Source: Chryseobacterium sp. E1
GTDB lineage: Bacteria > Bacteroidota > Bacteroidia > Flavobacteriales > Weeksellaceae
Length of the DNA stretch: 64,000 bases
Direction: 5' to 3'
Assembly: GCA_019203745.1 (NCBI GenBank)
Contig: CP078104.1
Span: 930,001-994,000, forward strand
How positions within the stretch are numbered: the stretch's first letter is position 1; each line of letters opens with the position of its first letter. The position numbers were made by a program, and so were the translations under genes. This document shows positions 1-10,849 of the stretch, one piece after another. The notes under the pieces were generated by a model. The model made no database searches, had not been told where the DNA came from, and saw only the letters and a program-made list of their open reading frames with translations.

Positions 1-1237
1 GATATCTACCCTGAAAATCCTGTTGAGTTTTTCCGTTATGTCATTTATAAAACGACTCAGACAACGCTTTTAATTAAAAACGATGAATTGATTGGTTTAA
101 TAAAGCAAAGTAAATTTAACCCAACCTATCTATTCCAAAGCTTTGGTTTGGAAAAACTGGCAGAAATTTTCAACAGGTTTAAACCGCTGTTTCTTGCTTA
201 TAAAAACAGGGCACCGAAAGTGGTCAATAAAATTTCGAAGCTGTCTAAAGTACATCATAAGCCTTTGGTTTCTAACCCGCTGAATGATGCCACCCATATC
301 TTACTGGAAAGCAGTGACTGGCACTGGCTGGAAAATGCAACACCATTTGCGTTGTTTAAAGCTCTGTCAGCATGTTACTCAAGAATGTACGGTCAGGATA
401 CTTTTGTTTACAGAATCAGAAATGGAAAATCATGGGTGAAAAAGGTAAGGAAACTTACGTGAATCAGGCCAACTATGAGTTTATTCTGGATTTTCTGAAA
501 CTGAAATATGGAAACTTTTCGGGAAAGAAATTCTATTTCCCTGAAAATATAGAATTTGCACTGCCGGCTTCTGAAAAAATGTTTGTTGGAAATATTCCTA
601 CCGGAACCCGTTTCTATGGCGACAGAATGGCCGTTGGGATCTATTGGGAAGACCAATGGGGTGCCCGTGATCTTGATCTTTCAGGATTGAATATTGCCGG
701 AAAAACAGGTTGGAATGCTGCTTATAATCAAGGTAACGGAGAATTGATGTACTCCGGAGATATGACATCTGCGCCTAAAGGTGCCGTTGAATATCTTTAT
801 GCCAACAAAGGATTGAGTACGCCTACCCTTGTCATGAATAACGTTTTCAGCGGAGATGCGAATTGCGGATATAAAATAGTGATCGGAAAAGGGGATAATA
901 TTTCCTACGATTATATGATGAATCCCAATAACCTTTTTGCTGAAGCCAAATGTAACTCTGTTCAGACCCAAACGATTCTGGGAATGCTGTTGCCAAAAGA
1001 CAGAAAGCAATGTTTTGTACTCCTGAATTTCGGAGCAGGACATTCCCATATTTCAGGAAATTCGGAAGTATCTGTGATGGCCACAACCGCATTGTACCAG
1101 CAATGGTATGAAGCGATGTCCTTCAATGATCTTATCCAAGAGCTTGGAGCAGAAATTACTACAGAAAAAGCTGAAGCTGATTATGACTTCTCCCTGGAAA
1201 GTCTGGAAAAGATAGTTTTATCAAGATTTTTAAATAA
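1..1237 (+). CDS. Hypothetical protein with TerD-like motif, 5' partial
   Basis: The frame is open from base 1, so the start lies upstream. The reading frame changes near 430-445 and again at the A run near 1207-1210. With the second shift corrected the protein ends in KDSFIKIFK and TAA at 1235-1237, where the uncorrected frame runs on into unrelated sequence. The C-terminal half holds WEDQWGARDLDLSGLN followed by WNAAY and SGDMTSAPKGAVEY, an arrangement that recalls the DLDLS and SGD segments of TerD-type proteins. The N-terminal half (EFFRYVIYKTTQTTLLIKN) looks alpha-helical. I do not recognise a named family. It is co-directional with the TROVE island beginning at 4180 but is separated from it by the cobalamin genes. 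A role in RNA repair is a guess from neighbourhood only. Confidence 0.5.
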
Positions 1238-1310
1238 TTTTTTCTTGCGTCATCTGATGGTATCGGGTGGCGTTTTTTGTGGGAGATAGTTGGATAATCA
1301 GGATACGAAA

Positions 1311-1367
1311 ACCACCCCGTCAAAAATTCAAGGAATTTTTGACACCCCTCCAGAGGAGGGGAATTTT
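1311..1367. repeat. Double-hairpin intergenic repeat, copy 1
   Basis: Two adjacent perfect inverted repeats, CAAAAATTC-aag-GAATTTTTG and CCCCTCC-aga-GGAGGGG, preceded by ACCACCCCGT. A second copy with the same stems and different loops lies at 22713-22769. Confidence 0.8.
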
Positions 1368-1411
1368 ACGTCTTCAGCTCAACTAATTGTTATAGGTTTC
1401 AATTTCTCCAA

Positions 1412-1550
1412 TAAGTTTTTTGAAAAATAGATATTGTCTGGATCCCTACGGAATGACACAATTGAAATGACAGGTTTACCCATACAGTTTGTCATTCCAG
1501 AGGAATTTAAATCATTATCAATTTCAAATCAAAGATTTTCAAAAAACTTA
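1412..1550. repeat. Nested palindromic element, 139 bp
   Basis: The outer ends are a perfect 15-base inverted repeat (TAAGTTTTTTGAAAA at 1412-1426, its complement at 1536-1550). Nested inside is a second inverted pair around GGAATGACA (1440-1458 and 1490-1508). No reading frame is present. It fits a miniature inverted-repeat element or a structured intergenic repeat. The rest of the 1238-1616 gap holds nothing I recognise. Confidence 0.65.
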
Positions 1551-1616
1551 GGTATACTTTATGAAGCGTTTAGCAGTTACTTAAAATAGCTTCAATGTTT
1601 AAAAATTTTTGTGGTT

Positions 1617-2169
1617 CTAAATATTCATCTTTTTAACGGAAAGAATTCCTTCATTTACATCAATAACCACCTTTTACCATAATCAATCTGAATGCGGAAC
1701 ATATTTTCCAGTGGAAATTGTAAAACGGTTTGTATAATCAACCGAATCACTCCGGCATGGGTAACGAGTAAAACCTTATTGATTTCTTTTTGAGAATCAG
1801 TTCATTCCAGAAGCTGAGAACCCGGGTTTGCATTTCAAGCAAATTTTCACCTTTTGTTGCTTTTATATTGATAAAATCCTGGTACCAGGGGTTAATCTCA
1901 TCTTCCGGAATATCCGTCCACTTCTTCATTTCCCAGTTTCCAAAATTCATTTCCCGCAGCCTTTCATCTGTTCTGTAATCGAATTTAAAATGATCAGCCA
2001 AAAGACGACAACGCTTTGATGGACTTGAAATAACCAGGTCAAAATCATGGTCTATACTTAATTGTTCAAAATCTTTCTGATAATTTTTCTTTAAAGGCAT
2101 TTCCGCAAATCCATAGCAAAGGTTCTCCGGATTTTCTACCGCAGTATGACGGATCAGATGAATTTCCAT
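1617..2169 (-). CDS. cobC: Histidine phosphatase, alpha-ribazole phosphatase type
   Basis: Histidine phosphatase family; members in this context dephosphorylate alpha-ribazole phosphate or cobalamin phosphate in the last steps of the nucleotide loop of B12. The N-terminal RHT catalytic motif is visible (MEIHLIRHT). The frame shifts near 1790, after which the second catalytic motif VTHAGVIRL appears, and again near 1675, giving a C-terminus ending KMNI and TAG at 1617-1619. The gene start overlaps the end of cobS by 16 bases, which suggests translational coupling. Length (about 184 residues) suits the family. Confidence 0.8.
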
Positions 2170-2936
2170 ACAATGATTGTTCCCAGATAAAATAAAACTT
2201 CACACATCTGCTGTACAGCGCCCAGACAATCTCCTGTATATCCACCGATATGTTTTTTAAAATACCAGCCCATATACATCTTCCCTAAATAAGCCAGGGC
2301 AAAAGCAAAGATCAGCCGCCAGTCCGGGATCAGGGCAAAAGCAATTAAAACGCTTATAAATCCTACCAGTAATGCCATTCCATCCAATGGTTTATTCGCC
2401 AAAGGTTTAGATTTGCTGGCATCAATATCTGTCACATACTGATGAGTATAGATCATGGTTCCGGAAATAAACCGGCTTACGGTATGAGCTAAAATGACAA
2501 CTGCCAGTATCTTCCAACTGTCAATCTTTTCCAAAGCCTGAATACTGAAGAACTTCAAGGCAAACAGCAGAATGATCCCAATGGTCCCATAAGCTCCCAC
2601 CCTGCTGTCTTTCATGATCGTAAGAATTTTCTCTTTTCCGTATCCTCCTCCGAAGCTGTCACACATATCTGTAAAACCGTCTTCGTGAAATGCTCCTGTA
2701 AGCAGAACACTGGTGATCATCATGAGAACAATTCCTATTTCGGGATTAAAAAGCTGAGTAGCAAGATATAAAACAACGGCATTAATCAGCCCGACCAACA
2801 ATCCGACCCATGCAAAATACTTCTGGGAACGGTTCATAATATCACTGGAATAAGGCACAGTAAACGGAACCGGAATTCTTGTGAAAAACATCAGTGCCGT
2901 TGCAAAATAGATCAGTTCGTTTTTTATGGCTTTCAT
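2154..2936 (-). CDS. cobS: Adenosylcobinamide-GDP ribazoletransferase
   Basis: CobS joins adenosylcobinamide-GDP to alpha-ribazole in the inner membrane. The 260-residue frame is intact, rich in hydrophobic segments, and holds the family motif HEDGFTDMCDSFGGG near residues 83-97, followed by SRVGAYG. The start codon at 2934-2936 directly abuts the cobT stop at 2937-2939, and the end overlaps cobC, so the three form one operon. No cobU or cobP (kinase/guanylyltransferase) is in this cluster. Confidence 0.93.
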   Translation of the reverse strand: MKAIKNELIYFATALMFFTRIPVPFTVPYSSDIMNRSQKYFAWVGLLVGLINAVVLYLATQLFNPEIGIVLMMITSVLLTGAFHEDGFTDMCDSFGGGYGKEKILTIMKDSRVGAYGTIGIILLFALKFFSIQALEKIDSWKILAVVILAHTVSRFISGTMIYTHQYVTDIDASKSKPLANKPLDGMALLVGFISVLIAFALIPDWRLIFAFALAYLGKMYMGWYFKKHIGGYTGDCLGAVQQMCEVLFYLGTIIVWKFI

Positions 2937-3949
<1,013 letters not shown>

Positions 3950-4038
3950 TTATGTTAAATAGTGAAAGTGCAATATTAGTGAAATAGAGGGTATTCCGGA
4001 GAATGAGTTTGTGGATTTATGATGGAAAATTGACATAA

Positions 4039-4941
<903 letters not shown>

Positions 4942-4957
4942 AAATTAAAAACTAACC

Positions 4958-5687
4958 ATGAAAAATATAATCGCCCTGTCACCCATGTATACGGAAGACA
5001 GTAACAATCTGAAAAAGCGTCTCTCAGTTCTTCCTATGAGCTGAACCGTTTCAATGCCAAATGGAATGTTCCCGAAGAATTCCGTGAGGATGTGATAGCG
5101 GTATATGGTGAGGATATTTATGCAGAAATTGTTGCTGAGCAATGCCATTTAACCTTGCTTAAACCTGCAGATGACTGGCTAGCGCATATTGCTGAAGATT
5201 TTACAAAGCGTAGAATTTCTTATGGCCAGCTTAAAGACTTTATCAATCATGAAAATATATTCATCAAATGTTCTGACTTTAAAAGTTTTAAAGCCGGAGT
5301 TTTCCAAAAAACAACAGATATCAAAGGTTTTGATACGCTGGATCAGGAAATCACCGTCTTCACCTCGGAAGTTGTAGAATGGGAACTTGAAGTAAGATGT
5401 TTCGTTCTTCATCATGAAATTAAGACCTATTCTTCTTACTGGCGAAACAATGCTTTTGATATGAACCCGTTGTCTGAAACAGAACGGGAGGAAATGTTTT
5501 CTTTTTTGATGTATTCATCCAGAAATACGCCTCTACCCTGCCGGATACCATTGTTCTGGACTTCGGGATCATCAAAGGAAAAGGCTGGGCATTGATTGAA
5601 GCTAACCCTGCATGGTGCTCCGGATTGTATGCCTGTGATGCGGAAAAAGCTTTGGAAGTGATTGTGAAAAGCTGTATTAAAAAATAA
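4958..5687 (+). CDS. ATP-grasp domain protein, DUF4343-like, two frameshifts
   Basis: The gene starts at ATG 4958 (MKNIIALSPMYTED). The frame shifts at the A run near 5012-5017 and at the T run near 5501-5506. The corrected protein has about 244 residues and ends in TAA at 5685-5687. C-terminal features fit an ATP-grasp fold: WELEVRCFVLHHEIKTYS, then VLDFGIIKGKGWALIEANPA with the acidic and Glu-x-Asn metal ligands. The family resembles DUF4343, a group of predicted ligases. It starts 17 bases after the upstream nucleotidyltransferase, so the two are probably cotranscribed. The product of ligation cannot be deduced from the sequence. Confidence 0.7.
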
Positions 5688-5736
5688 TTTTTTAAAATAA
5701 AATATTTCTACGCAAAAACACTGCGCACCAACCCGC

Positions 5737-5744
5737 TTACTTTG
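5737..5744 (+). promoter_or_regulatory. Possible -7 box of the tRNA-like RNA
   Basis: TTACTTTG differs from the flavobacterial TAnnTTTG box at one position. It would place the transcript start near 5751-5753, just before the 9-bp closing stem. No TTG is found at -33, so the call is weak. Confidence 0.35.
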
Positions 5745-5751
5745 CATTATC

Positions 5752-5975
5752 AAATAAGAAAGACTGTAGCTCAGATGGATAGAGTAACGTAAAAACACTT
5801 TATTAGGTTTTAATCTGCTATGGCAGGTGTGATGATAAAGTTACTTCGCATTCCACGCCGTAGGTCGCCGGTTCGAGTCCGGCCAGTCTTTCAGATGAAG
5901 TGGTGTGAGATTAAGGTTACTTCGTACCTTACATGCAAAACTACACCTTAATCGGTTTTAACCACTTCTTTTTTA
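5752..5975 (+). ncRNA. tRNA-like structured RNA, candidate bacterial Y RNA
   Basis: A perfect 9-bp stem (GAAAGACTG 5758-5766 with CAGTCTTTC 5884-5892) encloses a D-arm-like segment (TAGCTCAGATGGATAGAGT, 5767-5785) and a canonical T arm (GCCGG TTCGAGT CCGGC, 5867-5883). In place of the anticodon arm is an insert of about 75 bases that can fold on itself (GTAAC 5784-5788 with GTTAC 5840-5844; CTGC-tatg-GCAG). A second hairpin follows (GAAGTGGT 5897-5904 with ACCACTTC 5961-5968, inner stem GATTAAGG/CCTTAATC, asymmetric internal loop) and then six T. The RNA ends 22 bases before the TROVE gene. Known bacterial Y RNAs combine a tRNA mimic with a Ro-binding stem and lie beside TROVE genes. It cannot be a normal tRNA, having no 7-base anticodon loop. 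Confidence 0.75.
5897..5975 (+). terminator. 3' hairpin and U tract of the tRNA-like RNA
   Basis: Two stacked stems of 8 bp each (5897-5904/5961-5968 and 5909-5916/5946-5953) with unequal internal loops, followed by T6 at 5969-5974. It may serve both as terminator and as the protein-binding stem. Confidence 0.6.
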
Positions 5976-5996
5976 TTAATGTTAAAAACTAATGGT

Positions 5997-7371
5997 ATGT
6001 CAAAATTTAACACAAAAAAACTGGGTTCGACTCCGGTATCATCGCCGGAACATTGACAGATACAGCCGGAAAATATTCAGACTATGAATTATTGAGAAGA
6101 GTGACACTGGCCAATCTTCTTTTTGAATCCGATTATTACCAGTCTGCGGACACAATCATGACGCAGATTGAAGATCTTTGCCATAAAGTAGATGGTGAAA
6201 AGATCATTGAGCTGGCTATGGAATGCCGTTTCGAACAAAAACTGAGACATACTCCATTGTGGCTGCTTATTCTTGCGAATGAAATTCACGGAGTTTCCGT
6301 AAAGGATGCCCTGGCAAAAATTGCCAACAGACCGGACATGACTATTGATCTTCTACAGATGCTGAAAGTGAGAAACGGCTCCTATAAAATGTCTAAACCA
6401 ATTAAAAAGGTCTGGCCAAAGCTTTCGATCAGTATGATGAATACCAGATTTCCAAATATAGAAAAAGCAATATGACGCTTTCATTGATAGACGTTGTGAA
6501 TCTGGTACACCCGAAACCAACCGCTAAAAATGAACATGCACTGAAGGCCCTTGTAGAAGATACCCTTCAGCCTGCCAATACATGGGAAACTGCGCTTTCA
6601 CAAGGGGCAGATAAAAAGGAAACCTTTGAAAGAATGATCTCTGAAAAGAGCTTAGGATCTCTGGCTATTCTGAGAAATCTTCGAAATATGACGGAAGCAG
6701 GATTGTCACGAGAAACCATCAGAACTGCGATCTCACAGGTCAACAGCTCATGGCTTACACCTCTGAATTTCCTGGCAGCACAAAGAAATGCAATAGAATT
6801 CACTGCTGATATTGACCAGGCGATGGAAAAATGCTTTGCCGGAGAGAAGATCAAGGGGACGACTATTTTAGCCATTGACGTATCAGGAAGTATGGGACAG
6901 ATCACTTCTTCCCAATCTAAATTTTCAAGGATGGATCTTGCCTTTGCCATGGCAGCTGCAGGTTCCTATCTGTTTGAAGACCTGATCCTGGTATTTACTG
7001 CAGGAGACGATTACCAAAGAACAGGAAAACATATGATCTGGAGCAATGGTAAAGGTCTTGGATTGTTTAATCATTATCAGTCGATCAATGCAGAAGTAGG
7101 CCATGGAGGAATCTTCACCTATCAGCTGTGTGAATGGCTGAAAGAAAAAGGATATGCAAAAGATGCCGATCGATTAGTAGTTATCTCCGACAGCCAGGAT
7201 ATAGATGCTCATTACGGATCAGATAAAAAACCGGATACCTCACCTTATAAAACGTCTTATATCATTGATATTTCAACGCATACCCACGGTATAAAAACCG
7301 GAAACTGGACTGCAGAAATCAATGGATGGAGTGATAAAGTATTTCATTATATTAAAGCTCTGGAAAATTAA
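5997..7371 (+). CDS. rsr: TROVE domain (Ro60/Rsr-like) RNA-binding protein, two frameshifts
   Basis: Ro-type proteins form a HEAT-repeat ring that binds Y RNAs and misfolded RNA. The start is ATG 5997 (MSKFNTKK); the frame shifts at the A7 run 6014-6020 and at the A run 6404-6408, where one more A gives KKGLAKAFDQYDEYQ and joins the two halves. The corrected protein has about 458 residues. The N-terminal two thirds is the alpha-helical TROVE ring (LRHTPLWLLILANE, AILRNLRNMTEAGLS). The C-terminal von Willebrand A domain shows the MIDAS motif DVSGSMG near 6880-6900 and VVISDSQD. The gene follows the tRNA-like RNA directly. In Deinococcus the homologue links a Y RNA to PNPase; pnp is also in this window, 11 kb away. 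Confidence 0.93.
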
Positions 7372-7414
7372 TATTTTCCAGGGTTTTCTATTAAAACCGG
7401 ATAAAAACAACGCC

Positions 7415-8306
7415 ATGAAAAAAAGCTGAAATTCAGACATCTGAATGAAGAATTCGCCATTGCCCATGACAGGGAAAATGAAAAATATGGACTTTACAAC
7501 AAGAATACAAAGACCCTGGTGATTCCTATGATCTACAATTACCTTGATGCTGATCTGGAAAAAGCCAGCTGCTGACAGCAGAAAATGCTTATGGCTTCTA
7601 TGGTTATCTGAATCTGAACAATGAAGTGATCATCCCTTTTCAATATGAACATGCCGCCAATTTCTGGAATGGACTGGCCTACATCACCCGGTTTACAGAC
7701 GAGAACGCTTATGAGGGTGTTATCAATGAGAAAGGAGATCTGATTCTTCCAATGGAATATGAAAAACTTTACATTCAGCATCCCTACAACTACGCCATTG
7801 TGCAGAAAAAAGGGAAATACGGAATCATTACACTGGATGAACAAGTAATCCTTCCTCTGGAAATGGACCATATTGAAACATTCGGCTATGATCAGTTATT
7901 TGAATGCACTCAAAATCAAAAAATTGGCATTTATGAGGTAAAATCCGGGAAATTTATCATTCCTATGGAGCTGGATCGCATTGACGAAAGTTTTATCGTT
8001 GATACAAAACCCGTTTACGAATATTATATTTTTATAAAAAATGAACTTCAGGCTATGGTAAAATATCAAAATGGGATCATTACTTTTCTCACCGATTATA
8101 TTTATGACCATATTGATCACATCGGAATGTCTGAAAACAGGGTTATGGTGATGATGAATGATCTTTGGGGAGCCACTGATGTAGATGGAAAACTGATCAT
8201 TCCGTGTCAATATGACTGGATTCATCATATGGGAAATGGAAAAATAAAAGCAAAGAAAAACGGAAGGGAATATATACTGGATCTTAATGGAACTGTTCTG
8301 GAGTAA
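7415..8306 (+). CDS. WG/KWG beta-propeller repeat protein, two frameshifts
   Basis: The start is ATG 7415. The A run directly after it (7418-7424) is one base short, and a second shift lies at 7557-7562. The corrected protein has about 297 residues. Repeats of roughly 45-50 residues with the pattern YG-(v/i)-x-(n/d)-x-x-x-x-(v/l)-I-P-(m/c)-x-Y can be seen: EKYGLYNKNTKTLVIPMIYN, GFYGYLNLNNEVIIPFQYE, EGVINEKGDLILPMEYE, GKYGIITLDEQVILPLEMD, DLWGATDVDGKLIIPCQYD. Such WG repeats form a propeller-like binding surface. No signal peptide is seen, so the protein is likely cytoplasmic. It is 43 bases downstream of the TROVE gene. Function is unknown; a scaffold in the same complex is plausible. Confidence 0.8.
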
Positions 8307-8341
8307 ATTTCACCTTATTTTGTACACCAATAATACAAATC

Positions 8342-9396
8342 ATGACAATTAAAGACCTCAAAAATAAAAACTTCATCCTCTTTGAAGCGATCTCGGGAAG
8401 CAGAGCCTTCGGGCTGGCAACAGAAAACTCGGATACGGATATCCGGGGTATATTACCTGCCGAAAGAAGATTTCTTTGGGCTGAACTATATTCCTCAAAT
8501 CTCTAACGAAACAAATGACATTACCTATTATGAAATCGGGAGATTTGTAGAGCTGTTGCAGAAGAATAATCCTAATATCCTGGAAATTCTGGCCAGCCCG
8601 GAACACTGTATCCTTCATAAAGATCCGGTGATGAACCTGCTTAAGCCTGAATATTTTCTGTCTAAACTCTGCAAAGATACTTTTGCCGGATATGCTGTTT
8701 CACAAATTAAAAAAGCAAAAGGACTCAATAAAAGATCTTAAATCCCGTAGAAAAGAGAGAAAATCAATTACTGATTTCTGTTTTATTCTTGAAGGTCAGG
8801 GTTCTGTTCCGTTGAAAAAATGGCTTTCAGCCCATGGAAAAGTGCAGGAAAAATGCGGATTGGTCAATATTGATCACACTAAGGGAATGTATGCATTATT
8901 TTATGATGAATCCGGAAGACTGGGATACAAAGGAATCATTCACCATGAAGAAGCCAATCAGGTTTCCTTATCATCCGTTCCGAAAGAAGAAAAGCCGGAT
9001 GCCTATTTATTTTGCAATCTCGATGCCTATTCTGTTTACTGTAAAGAGTACAGGGAATACTGGAAATGGGTATCAGAGCGTAATGAAGACCGCTATAATG
9101 TCAATCAGAACCATGGCCAAAATTATGACAGCAAAAATATGATGCATACCATCCGGTTGCTGCAATCCTGCGAACAGATTTTTAAACATCAATCGTTGAA
9201 GATTCAGGTTGATAACCGTGAAGAGCTCCTAGATATCAAAGCCGGAAATCAATCTTACGAAAACGTCATGCAGAAAGCTGAAAACCTGATTACGTCCATT
9301 GAATATTATCTTTCCGTTTCAGATCTTCCCAACCACCCTGATTTTGAAAGAACAACGGAAATTTTAATAGCAATCAGGGAAAAATTGTATAAGTAA
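8342..9396 (+). CDS. YcgL-type predicted nucleotidyltransferase, copy 2, three frameshifts
   Basis: The start is ATG 8342 (MTIKDLKNKNFILFEA). The signature SGSRAFGLATENSDTDIRG lies near residues 18-36. The frame shifts near 8448-8452, at the A run 8728-8731 and at 8750-8754; each is repaired by one added base, giving YYLPKEDFFGLNY and NKKILNPVEKERKSITDF at the joins. The corrected protein has about 352 residues, longer than copy 1 (253). The C-terminal part holds NHGQNYDSKNMMHTIRLL, a helical segment typical of this family. It is the last gene of the plus-strand island. Two diverged nucleotidyltransferases around one Y-like RNA and TROVE gene suggest separate roles in RNA end processing, which is inference. 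Confidence 0.72.
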
Positions 9397-9485
9397 ACAG
9401 AGAAGGGAGAAACACCATTAAGCTTAGGTCTAAACCAAATAACCCAACTAAACTCTCCCACTCTATTACGATTGAACCCTCAGCC

Positions 9486-9829
9486 TCATCGTTTCCTGAA
9501 GCCTTCGCTATTTTATTGTACTCAAGGCAGATTTTCATCCAGTACCCGAAATCAGTGGGATTCCTATATCCTTCAGGTTCTACATAACAATAGCCTTTAA
9601 GCTGCTTTCCTCTCATAATCATGGGAAGGAAACCGGTTTTTGCAGAAACCTCTTCTTCCAGTACGGGGTTATAACGGCACATCAGATTCTCATGACTGAT
9701 ATTGATGCACATTTTCCCGTTCACCAGAAAGGCCAGTCCGCTGAACATTTTCTTCTCCTCAACTTCAATATGATCTACCGTTGAAAGCCATTCACGAACC
9801 CGGTCTGCGAGTTCAATACTATAAGCCAT
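9486..9829 (-). CDS. TfoX N-terminal domain protein
   Basis: A small protein (about 114 residues) of the TfoX/Sxy N-terminal domain type: MAYSIELADRVREWLS, then KKMFSGLAFLVNGKMCINIS and MIMRGKQLKGYCYVEPEG. The open frame continues to 9374 and would overlap the convergent nucleotidyltransferase, but its last 40 residues do not look like the family. One added base near 9490 gives KASRKR and a stop at 9486-9488, which I prefer. In this group of proteins the domain is found alone; a role in competence is not shown. Confidence 0.72.
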
Positions 9830-9944
9830 GATCCTGTGATTTTTTATAATTTAAAATTAAGAAAAACTACGATCAGTACAATATTTTCTAAGTATTTTTA
9901 AAGATCTGTCGGTTTTAAAAATAAAATTTTATTTAAATTAATTA

Positions 9945-9973
9945 TTGTTTTACGATAATTAATTATACATTTG
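9945..9973 (+). promoter_or_regulatory. Promoter of the DUF2975 gene
   Basis: TTG at 9945-9947 and TACATTTG at 9966-9973 are separated by 18 bases, an exact fit to the flavobacterial -33/-7 consensus. The start codon is 24 bases downstream. Confidence 0.75.
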
Positions 9974-9996
9974 CAATATCAATTAATGATTATGAC

Positions 9997-10512
9997 ATGA
10001 ACCAGACTCAAATTATTTCAAGAATACTGTTTTATATCTGCTCGCTTCTTTCGGCCGGATATTTAATGACTGTACTGTATTCCCTGTTTTGTCTTGCAAC
10101 GGGCTATTCCATTACACCTTACAATGAAGGAAAGTACCTTCACATCAATCTTCCGTTTACAGAACAGCCGTTTCTGAATATCGAAAACAATTATCCGTAT
10201 ATGATTTTTTCGTTCCTGCTGGTACTGACCTCTTATGGAATCTTTTTCTGGCTTTCCGCTAAAGTTTTCAGGGTATTCTTCCAACAGAAGCTGTTTACTA
10301 AAGAAAATATAACGGAGCTTAAGAAATTTTACATATTTAATATTTTCATCCCGCTTCCATTGGTGATCATTGCCAGTTTCTTTGTGGAAGTAGAAAGTAT
10401 GGTATGGGGGCTGGTGTTTATTCACTTTATGCTTGGAATTTTCTGTCTGTTTCTTGCCAATATCTTCAAGCAAGGACTACATTTGCAAAACGAACAAGAT
10501 CTATTTATATAA
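9997..10512 (+). CDS. DUF2975 membrane protein
   Basis: 171 residues with four hydrophobic segments (near 8-32, 65-88, 110-132 and 137-158). This layout, and the tiny Cro/C1-type regulator starting two bases after the stop, is the usual DUF2975-YozG gene pair. The family is an integral membrane protein of unknown function. A clear promoter precedes it, and the frame is intact. Confidence 0.8.
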   Translation: MNQTQIISRILFYICSLLSAGYLMTVLYSLFCLATGYSITPYNEGKYLHINLPFTEQPFLNIENNYPYMIFSFLLVLTSYGIFFWLSAKVFRVFFQQKLFTKENITELKKFYIFNIFIPLPLVIIASFFVEVESMVWGLVFIHFMLGIFCLFLANIFKQGLHLQNEQDLFI

Positions 10513-10513
10513 A

Positions 10514-10714
10514 ATGCCGATTATCGTCAACTTAGATGTCATGCTTGCCAAACGAAAATGCAGAGTAAAGAATTGGCAGAAAACTGGGAATCACTCCCGT
10601 CAACCTTTCCATCTTAAAAACCGGGAAGGCCAAAGGTGTACGCTTCGATACCCTGGAAGCCATCTGCAAAATTCTGGAATGCCAGCCGGGGATATACTGG
10701 AATATAAAGAGTAG
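10514..10714 (+). CDS. YozG-type Cro/C1 helix-turn-helix regulator, three frameshifts
   Basis: ATG 10514 follows the DUF2975 stop by one base. Read in one frame, the gene appears broken, but adding one A at 10556-10559, one A near 10580-10583 and one G at 10688-10691 gives a 67-residue protein: MPIIVNLDVMLAKRKMQSKE, then LAEKLGITPVNLSILKTGKA, then FDTLEAICKILECQPGDILE. This is a textbook compact HTH of the YozG type. It would bind DNA as a dimer and is expected to control its own operon with DUF2975. None of the three uncorrected frames shows it alone. Confidence 0.82.
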   Translation: MPIIVNLDVMLAKRKCRVKNWQKTGNHSRQPFHLKNREGQRCTLRYPGSHLQNSGMPAGDILEYKE

Positions 10715-10849
10715 CTTTTTAGACAGAGCCGGAGGGTTTGGGAGGGAGAGCAAAAAACCTGATCCCTAAGCTCTGATTTACTTCTGATTTTTTAAAATAA
10801 TAATAGCAGCCGAAAGGCGGCCTGTCCTTTATTATCCAAACACAACACT

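Noticed and set aside
5758..5892. A normal tRNA gene with an intron
   Set aside because: The acceptor stem is 9 bp, no 7-base anticodon loop can be formed in the insert, and bacterial tRNA introns (group I) are longer. The TROVE context and the following hairpin fit a Y-type RNA better.
6021..6050. A second tRNA T-arm (GGTTCGACTCC) near the TROVE start
   Set aside because: The flanking bases do not form a T stem (CTGGG versus CCGGT), and the region codes for TGFDSG of the corrected TROVE protein.
9374..9485. C-terminal 40 residues of the TfoX-like frame
   Set aside because: They overlap the convergent nucleotidyltransferase gene and do not resemble the family; a one-base correction gives an earlier natural stop.
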